Positions 22,293-30,329 of a DNA stretch of 35,243 bases are shown piece by piece. Numbering within the stretch: the first letter of the stretch is position 1; each line of letters begins with the position of its first letter. The notes below the pieces were generated by a model. That model was not told the origin of the DNA. It saw only the letters and a list, made by a program, of their open reading frames with translations, and ran no database searches. The DNA is from an uncultured Collinsella sp. (GTDB lineage: Bacteria; Actinomycetota; Coriobacteriia; Coriobacteriales; Coriobacteriaceae). The stretch is taken from positions 1 to 35,243 of the forward strand of contig UQZI01000012.1 in the NCBI GenBank assembly GCA_900545555.1, read 5' to 3'. The position numbers and the translations under genes are program-made.

Positions 22293-22708
22293 GTGAGCAT
22301 GCCGTCGAGGGTGCGCCAGGCGAGCTCGGCGCATTTGACGCGGGCGGGCATGTGCGAGATGTCCTGGAGCTGGGCGGCCTCGTCCAGATCTTCCAGGTCC
22401 TCCTCGGAGAGCTGCTCGCCGCGGATCATGGCGAGGAAGAGCCCTGCCAAGCGACGTGCTTCCTCGACCGTCTCGCCGGTGATGAGGTCGGCCATGATGT
22501 CGGCACTGGCCTGGCTGATGGCGCAGCCGTGACCGGTAAAGGAGGCCTCCTCGATCACGTTGTTCTCGACACGCAGCTGCAAGGTGAGCTCGTCTCCGCA
22601 GCTAGGGTTGATGCCGTCGTGCTCGTGCGTGGGAGCATCCATCTCGTACTTATAGTCGGGGTGCGAGTTGTGCTCCATAAATGTGGTGGAGGTGTACAGA
22701 TTACCCAT
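22274..22708 (-). CDS. sufU: SufU-type iron-sulfur cluster assembly protein
   Basis: A 144-residue SufU, the sulfur-transfer partner of SufS in Gram-positive bacteria. The zinc/cluster ligands are Cys37 and Asp39 (NPSCGDEL), Cys62 (TGHGCAISQAS) and Cys126 (ARVKCAELAW). The 18-20 residue insert that separates SufU from IscU is visible as EEARRLAGLFLAMIRGEQLS. Its ATG at 22708 overlaps the sufS stop codon by 8 bases, which suggests translational coupling. The tail GQNNQ is encoded by the family B palindrome, so the repeat may have replaced the original end. It is the last gene of the operon. Confidence 0.93.
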   Translation of the reverse strand: MGNLYTSTTFMEHNSHPDYKYEMDAPTHEHDGINPSCGDELTLQLRVENNVIEEASFTGHGCAISQASADIMADLITGETVEEARRLAGLFLAMIRGEQLSEEDLEDLDEAAQLQDISHMPARVKCAELAWRTLDGMLTGQNNQ

Positions 22709-24026
22709 TGAATGTGCTCCAAACGTGATGCAGGCCGGCGATGAACTTGTCGATGTCGGCCTTGTCGTTGTAGAAGGCCACGCTGGCGCGGCAGCAGGCA
22801 AGGTTCTCGACGCCCAGCCAGGTGAGCAGCGGCTGCGCGCAGTGGTGACCGGCGCGGATGCAGACGCCGTCCATGTCCATGATGCTCGCGACATCGTGCG
22901 GGTGGATGCCCTTGACATTAAAGCTCACGACGCCGTGGTGGTTATCCCAATAGATTGAGCCGATGATCTGGACAAAGTCGAGCTGCATGAGCTCGCCCAT
23001 CAGGTAGTGGACGAGTGCCTGCTCGCGTGCCTGGATGTTTTCGTAGCCCACCGTGTTGACGAGGTAGTCGAGGGCGGCGCCTGTGGCGAAGATGCCGGCG
23101 GCGTCCTGCGTGCCGGCCTCGAACTTCTCGGGGACGGGAGCCCAGACGGCGTCCTGCTCAGTAACCGAGTCGATCATCTCACCGCCGGTAAGCATGGGCG
23201 GCATGGCGTTGAGCAGGTCCATCTTGCCCCACAGCACGCCGATGCCCATGGGGCCCATGGCCTTGTGCGCGCTAAAGGCAAAGAAGTCGGCGCCCAGATC
23301 GGCCACATTGACTGGCATGTGCGGCAGCGACTGTGCGCCGTCGACGACCAGATAGCCGCCGTACTTGTGCACGAGCTTGCCGAGATTCTTGACCGGGTTC
23401 TCGACGCCCAGCACGTTGGAGACCTGTCCCACGGCCAGGATCTTGGTCTTGGGGCCCACCTTGGCCAGAACCTCCTCGGTCGTGAGCTGGCCGGTCTTGG
23501 TGGGGTAGAGGTAGACGAGCTTGGCACCGGTCCCGCGGCAGACCTGCTGCCACGGAATCAGGTTGGAGTGGTGCTCCATGATGGTGATGACGACCTCGTC
23601 GCCCGGTTCGAGCACTGTGGGCGCAAAGCTCTTGGCGACCAGGTTGAGCGACTCGCTCGTGTTGCGGGTGAAGACGATCTCGTTGGCGTTGGGGGCGCCG
23701 ATGAGGTCGGCGATCTGTTGGCGGACCTTCGCGATGGCGTCGGTGGCCTCGACGGACAGCGAGTACAGGCCGCGCAGAGGGTTGGCGTTCATGCGCTGGT
23801 AGAAGTCGCGTTCGGCGTCGAGCACACAGGCAGGGCGCTGCGCGGTGGCGGCGCTATCGAGGAAGGCGATCTCGGGGTGCTGCTGGAACAGCGGGAACTG
23901 GCCCTTGTAGGGGTTGGTCTCGATATCTACGGTGGGCCAGCCGCGCGAAGCCTCGTCGCTGGCGTCGAGCTCCATAGGCTCCGGTGCGGTACAGGTGTCA
24001 CATTTAACGTGCTCGGTATCGATCAT
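22701..24026 (-). CDS. sufS: Cysteine desulfurase SufS
   Basis: A PLP enzyme that takes sulfur from cysteine for cluster assembly. Of 441 residues, the first 35 are an N-terminal extension with a Cys pair (VKCDTCTAPEP) that is not usual in SufS. The cofactor lysine is Lys255 in FAFSAHKAMGPMGIGVLWG, the cofactor-binding EHHSNLIPWQ is at 151-160, and the active Cys is Cys396 in RAGHHCAQPLLTWLG, the SufS-type loop. The start overlaps the sufD stop by 4 bases (ATGA). The extension is real in frame, but MELDASDEASRGW could also be a later start. SufU is the natural activator and is encoded next. Confidence 0.94.
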   Translation of the reverse strand: MIDTEHVKCDTCTAPEPMELDASDEASRGWPTVDIETNPYKGQFPLFQQHPEIAFLDSAATAQRPACVLDAERDFYQRMNANPLRGLYSLSVEATDAIAKVRQQIADLIGAPNANEIVFTRNTSESLNLVAKSFAPTVLEPGDEVVITIMEHHSNLIPWQQVCRGTGAKLVYLYPTKTGQLTTEEVLAKVGPKTKILAVGQVSNVLGVENPVKNLGKLVHKYGGYLVVDGAQSLPHMPVNVADLGADFFAFSAHKAMGPMGIGVLWGKMDLLNAMPPMLTGGEMIDSVTEQDAVWAPVPEKFEAGTQDAAGIFATGAALDYLVNTVGYENIQAREQALVHYLMGELMQLDFVQIIGSIYWDNHHGVVSFNVKGIHPHDVASIMDMDGVCIRAGHHCAQPLLTWLGVENLACCRASVAFYNDKADIDKFIAGLHHVWSTFNG

Positions 24027-25294
24027 GCGAGCTCCTCCTCAAAGTTGTCGATCAGGTTGTTGCCCAGGCGGACGACGGCGGTGCGGGTGCGCTCGTCGGT
24101 GGCGGAAAGCGCAGCGTCCTCCAGCTTGGCGCGGATGAACAGGTCCTCGGCTGCGTTTTGGTCAAGGCCGCGGCAGGCGAGGTAGAACAGCTGCTCGTCG
24201 CGGACGTGGCCGATGGTGGCGCCGTGGTTGCCGGCGACGTCGTCCTCGTCGCAGAGGATGACGGGAACGGTTTTGTTGTCGACGCCCTTGTTAGCCAAGA
24301 GCACCGTCTCGCGCTCGGTGCCGGTTGCACCCTTGCAGCCGTGCACGAGGTCGATGGTGCCGCGGTAGACCTTCTTGGACGTGCCGGTCAGCACGCCGTT
24401 GGCGTCGATTTCGCACTCGGTCTTGCGACCGCGGTGGCGCAGCTCGTAGTTAAAGTCGCGCACCTGCTCGCGGGCGCCCAGGTAATCGGTATCGATGGTC
24501 ACCTTGGCGGTATCGCCCAGCAGGTCGCCGGCAAGGCCGGTGGCGCTGGCGCCGGCACCCAGGACAGTGTGCTGCACGTTGACGCGCGCGCCCTCGTCTA
24601 GGAACAGGCCGGTGTCGTCGAGTGCGATCCAGCTGTCGTCGAGTGTCTGCGTGCAGGTCACGTTGACGGTGGCGTACTCGTGGGCGCACACACGCAGCAC
24701 GGAGCCCACGACGCCCTCGCCGGCAACGGGGGAGTCCAGGGCTAGGGCGAGGTCGAGCGTTGCCTGCGGGCGGGCGACGACGTCGATGGCGGCGATGGCC
24801 GCGGCGGCATCGACACCGCTCACACGCACGGTAACCGTCGCGTGCTTGTATGCGGGCGCATCGATGACGATGCGCTTGGTGGCGTGCTCGGTCAGATACG
24901 CATAGGCAGCCTCGCCCATGCCGGTCTCGAAGGCCTCGGCAGGGGAGAGCTCCTCCTCGAGCTTGATGGCGCCGGCCTGGTAGACGGAGGTGGCGGGCAC
25001 GTCGAGCTCGGTCTCGGGCGTGATGCGGGCACGGTCGGCAGCGTCGCCGGGGGCGGAGGCGCGGCGCTCGGGGAAGCGCTCGGCCATGGCGTCCATGGCG
25101 GCGTCGAAGGCGTCGGCCGAGCCGGCAAGCTGCTCGTCCAAGCCCTCGACCTCAACGGCCTCGGCGGGAGCGGCGGCAAGTTCGTTCGAAAGCTCGAGCT
25201 TGGTCTGGTTCATCTTGAGCCAGCCCCAGGTTGCTGCGGGCATCGCGTTGACCTGCTCGAGCGTGGTGGCAGCGGTGTTGGTTTCCTGTTTCAT
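24023..25294 (-). CDS. sufD: Fe-S cluster assembly protein SufD
   Basis: A 423-residue SufD, the partner of SufB in the SufBC2D scaffold. The C-terminal half is the beta-helical SufB/D core: YRGTIDLVHGCKGATGTERE, VILCDEDDVAGNHGATIGHV and LFYLACRGLDQNAAEDLFI are typical, including the H in NHGATIG. The N-terminal 150 residues are helical and poorly conserved, rich in Ala and Glu. The start codon shares its A with the sufB stop (TAATG), the tightest possible coupling. Confidence 0.92.
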   Translation of the reverse strand: MKQETNTAATTLEQVNAMPAATWGWLKMNQTKLELSNELAAAPAEAVEVEGLDEQLAGSADAFDAAMDAMAERFPERRASAPGDAADRARITPETELDVPATSVYQAGAIKLEEELSPAEAFETGMGEAAYAYLTEHATKRIVIDAPAYKHATVTVRVSGVDAAAAIAAIDVVARPQATLDLALALDSPVAGEGVVGSVLRVCAHEYATVNVTCTQTLDDSWIALDDTGLFLDEGARVNVQHTVLGAGASATGLAGDLLGDTAKVTIDTDYLGAREQVRDFNYELRHRGRKTECEIDANGVLTGTSKKVYRGTIDLVHGCKGATGTERETVLLANKGVDNKTVPVILCDEDDVAGNHGATIGHVRDEQLFYLACRGLDQNAAEDLFIRAKLEDAALSATDERTRTAVVRLGNNLIDNFEEELA

Positions 25295-26706
25295 TATCCG
25301 ATCGCTCCTTCCATCTCGAGCTTGATTAGGTTGTTCATCTCGACGGCGTACTCCAGCGGCAGCTCCTTGGAGACCGGGTTGGCAAAGCCGTTGACGATCA
25401 TGGTGCGGGCCTCTTCCTCCGAGATGCCGCGGCTCATCAGGTAGAACACCTTGTCGTCGCCGATACGGCCGATGGTTGCCTCGTGGCCGATGTCGACGTT
25501 CTTGGCGCGGATGTCCATGGCGGGGATGGTGTCGGAGCGGCTCTGGTCGTCGAGCATCAGTGACTGGCAGCTCACGGTTGCCTTGGAGCCCTCGGCCTTG
25601 GGCGTGGCCACGATGGAGCTTCGGAAGGTCTGGATGCCGCCGCTCTTGGAGATGCCCTTGGTCTCGACCGTTGCCGAGGTATCGGGCGCGTTAAGTACGA
25701 CCTTGCAGCCGGTATCAAGGTTCTGGCCGGCGCCGGCAAAGGTGATACCGGTAAAGCTCGAGCGAGCCCGGCGGCCGTTGAGCACGCTCATGGGGTAGAG
25801 GTAGCCCACGTGGCTGCCGAAGGAGCCGCTGATCCACTCGATGTCGCCGTCCTCGTCCACGCGCGCACGCTTGGTGTTGAGGTTGTACATGTTCTTGGAC
25901 CAGTTCTCGATGGTCGAGTAGCGCAGGTGCGCACGCTTGCCAACAAAGAGCTCGACGGCGCCGGCGTGGAGGTTGGCCACGTTGTACTTGGGCGCGGAGC
26001 AGCCCTCAATAAAGTGCAGGTCGGCATCGTCCTCGACGATGATGAGCGTGTGCTCAAACTGGCCGGCACCCTTGGCATTGAGGCGGAAGTAGCTCTGCAA
26101 CGGGAAGTCGAGCTTGGTGCCCTTGGGCACGTAGACAAACGAGCCGCCCGACCATACGGCACCGTGCAGGGCCGCAAACTTGTGGTCGGTGGGCGGGATG
26201 AGCGTCATAAACTTCTCGTGGATGAGCGGCTCCCACTGCGGATCGTGCAGGGCCTCCTCGATGCCGGAGTAGACGATGCCCATCTTGGACGCCGTATCCT
26301 GCATGTTGTGGTAGACCAGCTCGGAGTCGTACTGCGCGCCGACGCCCGCCAGATAGCTGCGCTCGGCCTCGGGGATGCCCAGGCGCTCAAAGGTGTTCTT
26401 GATGTCGTCGGGCACCGACTCCCAGTCGTGCTTTTGGTCGGTGTTGGGCTTGACATAGGTGACGATGTTGTCCATGTCCAGGCCCTCGATGGAGGGGCCC
26501 CACGTCGGATCGGGGAAGCGGTTGAAGATCTTGAGGGACTTGAGGCGCAGGTCAAGCATCCACTGTGGCTCGTCCTTCTTGGCGCTGATCTCGCGCACGA
26601 TGTCGGGCGTAATGCCGGCGTCCAGGCGCTCGAATCCCTCCTCGCCATAGGTGAAGTCGTAGAGGCTGCGGTCGATGTCCGCGACCTCGGTGCGGTTCTT
26701 GGTCAT
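25294..26706 (-). CDS. sufB: Fe-S cluster assembly protein SufB
   Basis: A 470-residue SufB, the main scaffold subunit on which the nascent cluster forms. Family marks include TDHKFAALHGAVWSGGSFVY, VPKGTKLDFPLQSYFRLNA, FIEGCSAPKYNVANLHAGAV (with the conserved Cys), and near the end DIGHEATIGRIGDDKVFYLM and SRGISEEEARTMIVNGF. The length is normal. The ATG at 26706 lies 12 bp after sufC with a GGGGCGA site. Confidence 0.96.
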   Translation of the reverse strand: MTKNRTEVADIDRSLYDFTYGEEGFERLDAGITPDIVREISAKKDEPQWMLDLRLKSLKIFNRFPDPTWGPSIEGLDMDNIVTYVKPNTDQKHDWESVPDDIKNTFERLGIPEAERSYLAGVGAQYDSELVYHNMQDTASKMGIVYSGIEEALHDPQWEPLIHEKFMTLIPPTDHKFAALHGAVWSGGSFVYVPKGTKLDFPLQSYFRLNAKGAGQFEHTLIIVEDDADLHFIEGCSAPKYNVANLHAGAVELFVGKRAHLRYSTIENWSKNMYNLNTKRARVDEDGDIEWISGSFGSHVGYLYPMSVLNGRRARSSFTGITFAGAGQNLDTGCKVVLNAPDTSATVETKGISKSGGIQTFRSSIVATPKAEGSKATVSCQSLMLDDQSRSDTIPAMDIRAKNVDIGHEATIGRIGDDKVFYLMSRGISEEEARTMIVNGFANPVSKELPLEYAVEMNNLIKLEMEGAIG

Positions 26707-26718
26707 TGCGTCGCCCCT

Positions 26719-27519
26719 TTACGCCTGCTGCCCGGCAGCGGCGGCCTCGGCCTGGGCGCGCTGCTCGGCGGCCTCGCGCTCGAAGGTTTCAAAGCCGTTC
26801 TTGTCGATCCAGGGGATGAGCGAGGCGTCGTCCTCGCGCACGATGTGGCCCTTGACCATAACGTGGACGCGGTCGACATCCAGGTGCTCCAAGATGCGCG
26901 TGTTGTGCGTGATGATGAGCATGGAGCCGTCGCAGCTCTTGCGGTAGGCGTCCATGCCGTGGCTGACGGTGGAAAGCGCGTCGACGTCCAGGCCCGAGTC
27001 GGTCTCGTCGAGGATGGCGAGCTTGGGCTGCAGCAGCAGAAGCTGGAGCATCTCGACCTTCTTCTTCTCGCCGCCCGAGAAGCCTACGCCCAGCTCGCGG
27101 TTGAGGTAGGCGGTATCCATGTTGAGCTCGGCAGCGAGCTCCTTGACGCGACGGCGGAACTCCTTGCCCTTCATCTCCAGGCCGGGGCGGCCGGCGATGC
27201 TGGCACGCAGGAAGCTCGATAGCGGCACGCCAGGGATTTCGACCGGGGCCTGGAAGCTCAGGAACAGGCCGGCGCGCGAACGCTTGTCGGTGCTGAGCTC
27301 GGTGATGTCCTGGCCGTCAAAGACGATACGGCCGTCGTTGACCGTGTAGACGGGGTCGCCCATGACCAGGTGGCCGAGGGTGGACTTGCCGGCGCCGTTG
27401 GGTCCCATCAGCACGTGGGTCTCGCCGGCGGCGACGTTGAGGTTGACGTTGTGGAGGATGGTCTTCTCGTCCACGGAGGCGGTCAGACCCTCGATGGAAA
27501 GCAGCGGATTTGCGCTCAT
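26719..27519 (-). CDS. sufC: Fe-S cluster assembly ATPase SufC
   Basis: A 266-residue ABC-type ATPase that drives the SufBCD scaffold. Walker A is MGPNGAGKST (38-47), the signature is VGFSGGEKKKVEMLQ, Walker B is LAILDETDSGLDVDAL, and the H-loop is IITHNTRIL. SufC proteins have the same GEKK(R/K) form. A 20-residue Ala/Glu-rich tail follows (EREAAEQRAQAEAAAAGQQA). The start at 27519 has AGAGAGGGA upstream; the ATG at 27549 has no site. It is the first gene of the operon and faces the Rrf2 gene. Confidence 0.95.
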   Translation of the reverse strand: MSANPLLSIEGLTASVDEKTILHNVNLNVAAGETHVLMGPNGAGKSTLGHLVMGDPVYTVNDGRIVFDGQDITELSTDKRSRAGLFLSFQAPVEIPGVPLSSFLRASIAGRPGLEMKGKEFRRRVKELAAELNMDTAYLNRELGVGFSGGEKKKVEMLQLLLLQPKLAILDETDSGLDVDALSTVSHGMDAYRKSCDGSMLIITHNTRILEHLDVDRVHVMVKGHIVREDDASLIPWIDKNGFETFEREAAEQRAQAEAAAAGQQA

Positions 27520-27583
27520 GCTGTCCCTCTCTGTATATGGTGTACTCATAGGTGTACTAAACCCTAGGAATCTTCTCGGAATA

Positions 27584-27611
27584 AAGTTACTATGGGTTCG
27601 GCGTTAGTCAA
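27584..27611 (-). promoter_or_regulatory. Candidate suf operon promoter
   Basis: On the minus strand TTGACT (27611-27606) is followed after 16 bp by TAACTT (27589-27584). The -35 box is good and the -10 box is weak. It lies 65-92 bp before the sufC start. Confidence 0.35.
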
Positions 27612-27649
27612 GGGAAAACCCGACTAATCCACTCGACTTTTCAAATTCT

Positions 27650-27678
27650 GGGACAAAATAACCTGTTGTGTTTGTCCC
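27650..27678 (+). repeat. 29-bp palindrome family B, copy 2 (suf/rrf2 intergenic)
   Basis: The ends are GGGACAAAATAACC and TTTGTCCC, and the length matches copies 1 and 3. It lies upstream of the suggested suf -35 box and upstream of the Rrf2 gene. It may be an operator or a REP-like repeat. Confidence 0.8.
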
Positions 27679-27693
27679 ACTTACTTAAGATTT

Positions 27694-27722
27694 GGGACAA
27701 ACAAACCTGGTTATGTTGTCCC
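27694..27722 (+). repeat. 29-bp palindrome family B, copy 3 (suf/rrf2 intergenic)
   Basis: The ends are GGGACAAA and GTTGTCCC, with the same CTTAAGATTT flank as copy 1. Its centre is 44 bp from that of copy 2, about four helical turns, and its right end is 21 bp before the Rrf2 start codon. Confidence 0.8.
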
Positions 27723-27743
27723 AGATGCGATGGGAGGGTAGGT

Positions 27744-28175
27744 ATGCTCATTTCTTCCAAGGGCCGCTATGCCCTCCGACTGATGATCTATATCGCGGCG
27801 CTTGGTGACGCCGAGGGCAAGATTGCCCTTCGCGAGGTCGCCGACCGCGAGCATATCTCGCAAAAGTATTTGGAGCAGCTGGTTCGTCCGCTTATGAAGG
27901 CGGGCCTGCTTAAGAGTGTGCGCGGCAAGGGCGGCGGCTACATGATGGCCAAGGACCCGGCCGAGGTGCGTGCCGGCGACATCCTGCGTGCCGTTGAGGG
28001 CAGCACGGCCCCGGTGGCGTGCGATGGCATCGACAACAGCTGCACCCGCAGCGACCTTTGCTCGACCGTCAAGTTCTGGCGTGGTCTGGACGACGTGATC
28101 GAAAAGTACGTCGACGGCGTGACGTTGGCCGACCTTGCTGCCGTCCCCGAGATTAACTTCGACATCAAACTGTAG
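27744..28175 (+). CDS. Rrf2-family transcriptional regulator, IscR/SufR-like
   Basis: A 143-residue winged-helix repressor. The N-terminus MLISSKGRYALRLMIYIA and the recognition region HISQKYLEQLVRPLMKAGLL followed by SVRGKGGGYMMAK are typical of Rrf2 proteins. Three cysteines, Cys93, Cys100 and Cys106 (VACDGIDNSCTRSDLCS), lie where IscR-type proteins bind an iron-sulfur cluster, with 6- and 5-residue spacing. It is divergent from sufC, so it most likely senses cluster status and controls the suf operon and itself. Two family B dyads lie in the shared upstream region. GGGAGGGTAGGT precedes the ATG at 27744. Confidence 0.9.
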   Translation: MLISSKGRYALRLMIYIAALGDAEGKIALREVADREHISQKYLEQLVRPLMKAGLLKSVRGKGGGYMMAKDPAEVRAGDILRAVEGSTAPVACDGIDNSCTRSDLCSTVKFWRGLDDVIEKYVDGVTLADLAAVPEINFDIKL

Positions 28176-28314
28176 GTTGAGCGCAATTCCTTAAGATTTC
28201 GCGGAGGGTTGTTGCCGTTTACCGAGGGGTTGTTGTGCAACAACGGGCGAGCTGCAATACTTATTTCTATCTTTGCAAACTGCACTTTAACTACACCAAT
28301 GCAGGGAGGATCTT

Positions 28315-30129
28315 ATGCAGCCCAAGCATTCTGCTATTGTCGCGGGCCTGACGCTGGCGCTTTCGTTTGGCGCCGTTACCGCACCCGCACCCGCTGCCGC
28401 CGAGGAGCCCACACCGGGCGTTGCCTCGGATGCGACCGATATCGATAAGGGTCTCTATACCCAGCAGTCCTTCTCGGGCGTGCTGAGGTCGGTCCAGGGC
28501 GTTTCGTTTGTTAACGTGACCCCCGAGATGAAGTACTTTACCAAGTACGAGAGCCATGGCAACTATAACCAGGGCTTTTCGTATGGCGACGGCTATAACG
28601 CGCTGGGTTATTACCAGTTCGACCGTCGATGGTCGCTCATTCCGTTTATGAAGCAGGCCTACAACTACAACCCCGAAAAATACAGCATGCTCAAGGATGC
28701 GATTGATCGCGGCAGCGAGATTTCCAACACGAGCAATGCCATGTACGAGAACGGCCAGCTCACCGAGTTGGGCCGTATTGCGCAGGAGGCTTTCCAAGGT
28801 GCTTATAACACCGACCCTGTTGAGTTCTCGGCTCTGCAGGATGCGTATGCGTACAACTCGTACTATGCGGTGACCGAGGCGTGGCTCAAGAGCGGCCTGG
28901 GCATTGATATTTCGGGCCGTGCCGATTGCGTTAAGGGCATGGTGTGGAGCATCACCAACATGTGCGGCACCGGTGGTTGCAGGGACTTCTTCCGTTGGGC
29001 AAACCTTTCTAACAGTATGACTGATCGCGAGTTTGTGACGGCGCTTTCCAACAGTGTGGTCAATAACGTGGCGACCAAGTATTCGAGCCAGCCCCAGTAT
29101 CATGAGGGCTGGAAGAACCGCTACCGCAACGAGCTGAAGGACTGTTTGGTTTATATCGCCGAGGACGAGGCCGCTGCCGCTGCGACGCCCGTGCAGCCCG
29201 AACCTACGCCGGCGCCCTCGCCGACGCCTGATTCGAATGACGACTCGAGCGACGATGCCAACGATGACAGGATGGATGCGCCCTCGACCGGTGCTGACGG
29301 TGATGGCTCTGCTGGTGGCACTACCAACAACGGCTCTACCTCGAACGGCTCCGATTCAAACGGCTCTGCTGCGGGCGATTCGTCTTCAAGCTCTGCCGGC
29401 AATACGGACAGCGACGCTTCTGGTTCGACCGGCGCTGGCACCTCTAACTCATCCACCGGCTCGAGCGATTCGTCCGTTGGCACCGGCTCTAACAACGGCT
29501 CCGGCTCTGACGCAACCCCTGGTTCCGATGCTTCCAAGGATGACTCGAATAAGGCGCCGGACGTTCCCGTTGCTTCGCCGGACAAGAAGCCTTCTTTCTC
29601 CGAGCAGCTTGGCTCTACGCTGGGCTCTTCGCTGATGGCTGGCGTCAATAACGGCTCGACCCAGAACAAGGGCAACTCTGATCAGGTTTCCACGGAAAAG
29701 ATCGAAGCCGCAAAGGGCGACTCCAAGGACGAGGCTTCCGAGAAGACCGAATCCGATAAGGGTTCTAGCTCTGAGGAGAAGAGCGACAAGTCCGAACAGA
29801 AGAAGGGCGAGGATAAGAAGTCTGAATCTGAGGAGAAGGACAAGAGCAAGGCCGGGGGCGAAAAGAAACAGTCCGAAGACGACGACAAGAGCGGTGCTGA
29901 CAACCAGGTCCAAGAGCAAAATGACTCCAAAACGGTGACCACCACGACCACGACGACTACAACGACTAAGTCCTCGGGCGGCAACATGCCCAAGACGGGC
30001 GACTTGATTGTGATGGCGAGCCTTGCCAGTGCAAGCTTGGCCACACTGGGCGCTACGTCTATCGTAAGTGGTAAGCATAAGCTCGATCAGCAGAAGAAGG
30101 CTTCTGGGGAGGACGGCTTGGAGGAGTAA
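28315..30129 (+). CDS. Secreted, cell-wall-anchored protein with a lysozyme-like N-terminal domain
   Basis: A 604-residue surface protein. A signal peptide runs to about residue 29 (LTLALSFGAVTAPAPAAA). Residues 60-285 form a domain with KYESHGNYNQGF and GYNALGYYQFDRRWS, which recalls the Glu-Ser and G-x-x-Q pattern of lytic transglycosylases and lysozymes; the Glu would be catalytic. Four cysteines (ADCVKG, NMCGTGGC, KDCLVY) may form disulfides. Residues 290-545 are a long disordered spacer: Pro/Thr, then Ser/Gly/Asn/Asp, then Lys/Glu/Ser, then a Thr run. The end has the sortase-like motif MPKTG (558-562), a hydrophobic helix and KHKLDQQKK. GGGAGG precedes the ATG. The wall-facing enzyme role is an inference. 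Confidence 0.78.
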   Translation: MQPKHSAIVAGLTLALSFGAVTAPAPAAAEEPTPGVASDATDIDKGLYTQQSFSGVLRSVQGVSFVNVTPEMKYFTKYESHGNYNQGFSYGDGYNALGYYQFDRRWSLIPFMKQAYNYNPEKYSMLKDAIDRGSEISNTSNAMYENGQLTELGRIAQEAFQGAYNTDPVEFSALQDAYAYNSYYAVTEAWLKSGLGIDISGRADCVKGMVWSITNMCGTGGCRDFFRWANLSNSMTDREFVTALSNSVVNNVATKYSSQPQYHEGWKNRYRNELKDCLVYIAEDEAAAAATPVQPEPTPAPSPTPDSNDDSSDDANDDRMDAPSTGADGDGSAGGTTNNGSTSNGSDSNGSAAGDSSSSSAGNTDSDASGSTGAGTSNSSTGSSDSSVGTGSNNGSGSDATPGSDASKDDSNKAPDVPVASPDKKPSFSEQLGSTLGSSLMAGVNNGSTQNKGNSDQVSTEKIEAAKGDSKDEASEKTESDKGSSSEEKSDKSEQKKGEDKKSESEEKDKSKAGGEKKQSEDDDKSGADNQVQEQNDSKTVTTTTTTTTTTKSSGGNMPKTGDLIVMASLASASLATLGATSIVSGKHKLDQQKKASGEDGLEE

Positions 30130-30162
30130 TCTTCCAGATCGTTTTCTATAAGAGTTTGGGAC

Positions 30163-30196
30163 GGGGTCCGGTGCGGCGGCATCGGGCCCCTTTTTT
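30163..30196 (+). terminator. Terminator of the surface-protein gene
   Basis: A GGGGTCCGGTGC-type stem pairs with GCATCGGGCCCC, with two wobble pairs, and is followed by six T. Confidence 0.85.
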
Positions 30197-30268
30197 GTTG
30201 TGCAACGATTTGTTATGCCCCCTCGGGGGTCTGTTGCTACCGCTGCCCGAAACGTTTGCATGTCGATA

Positions 30269-30296
30269 TTGTTGCGCTCTACCCGCTCGCTACAAT
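30269..30296 (+). promoter_or_regulatory. Promoter of the AAA-ATPase-like gene
   Basis: TTGTTG (30269-30274) and TACAAT (30291-30296) are 16 bp apart, with the start codon 34 bp downstream. Confidence 0.55.
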
Positions 30297-30329
30297 GGGC
30301 ATCGTGCTGCGTTAGAAGGAGAGTTTACA

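Noticed and set aside
29936..29972. Tandem ACC/ACG triplets as a possible microsatellite
   Set aside because: They encode the poly-Thr spacer of the surface protein, use mixed codons and stay in frame.
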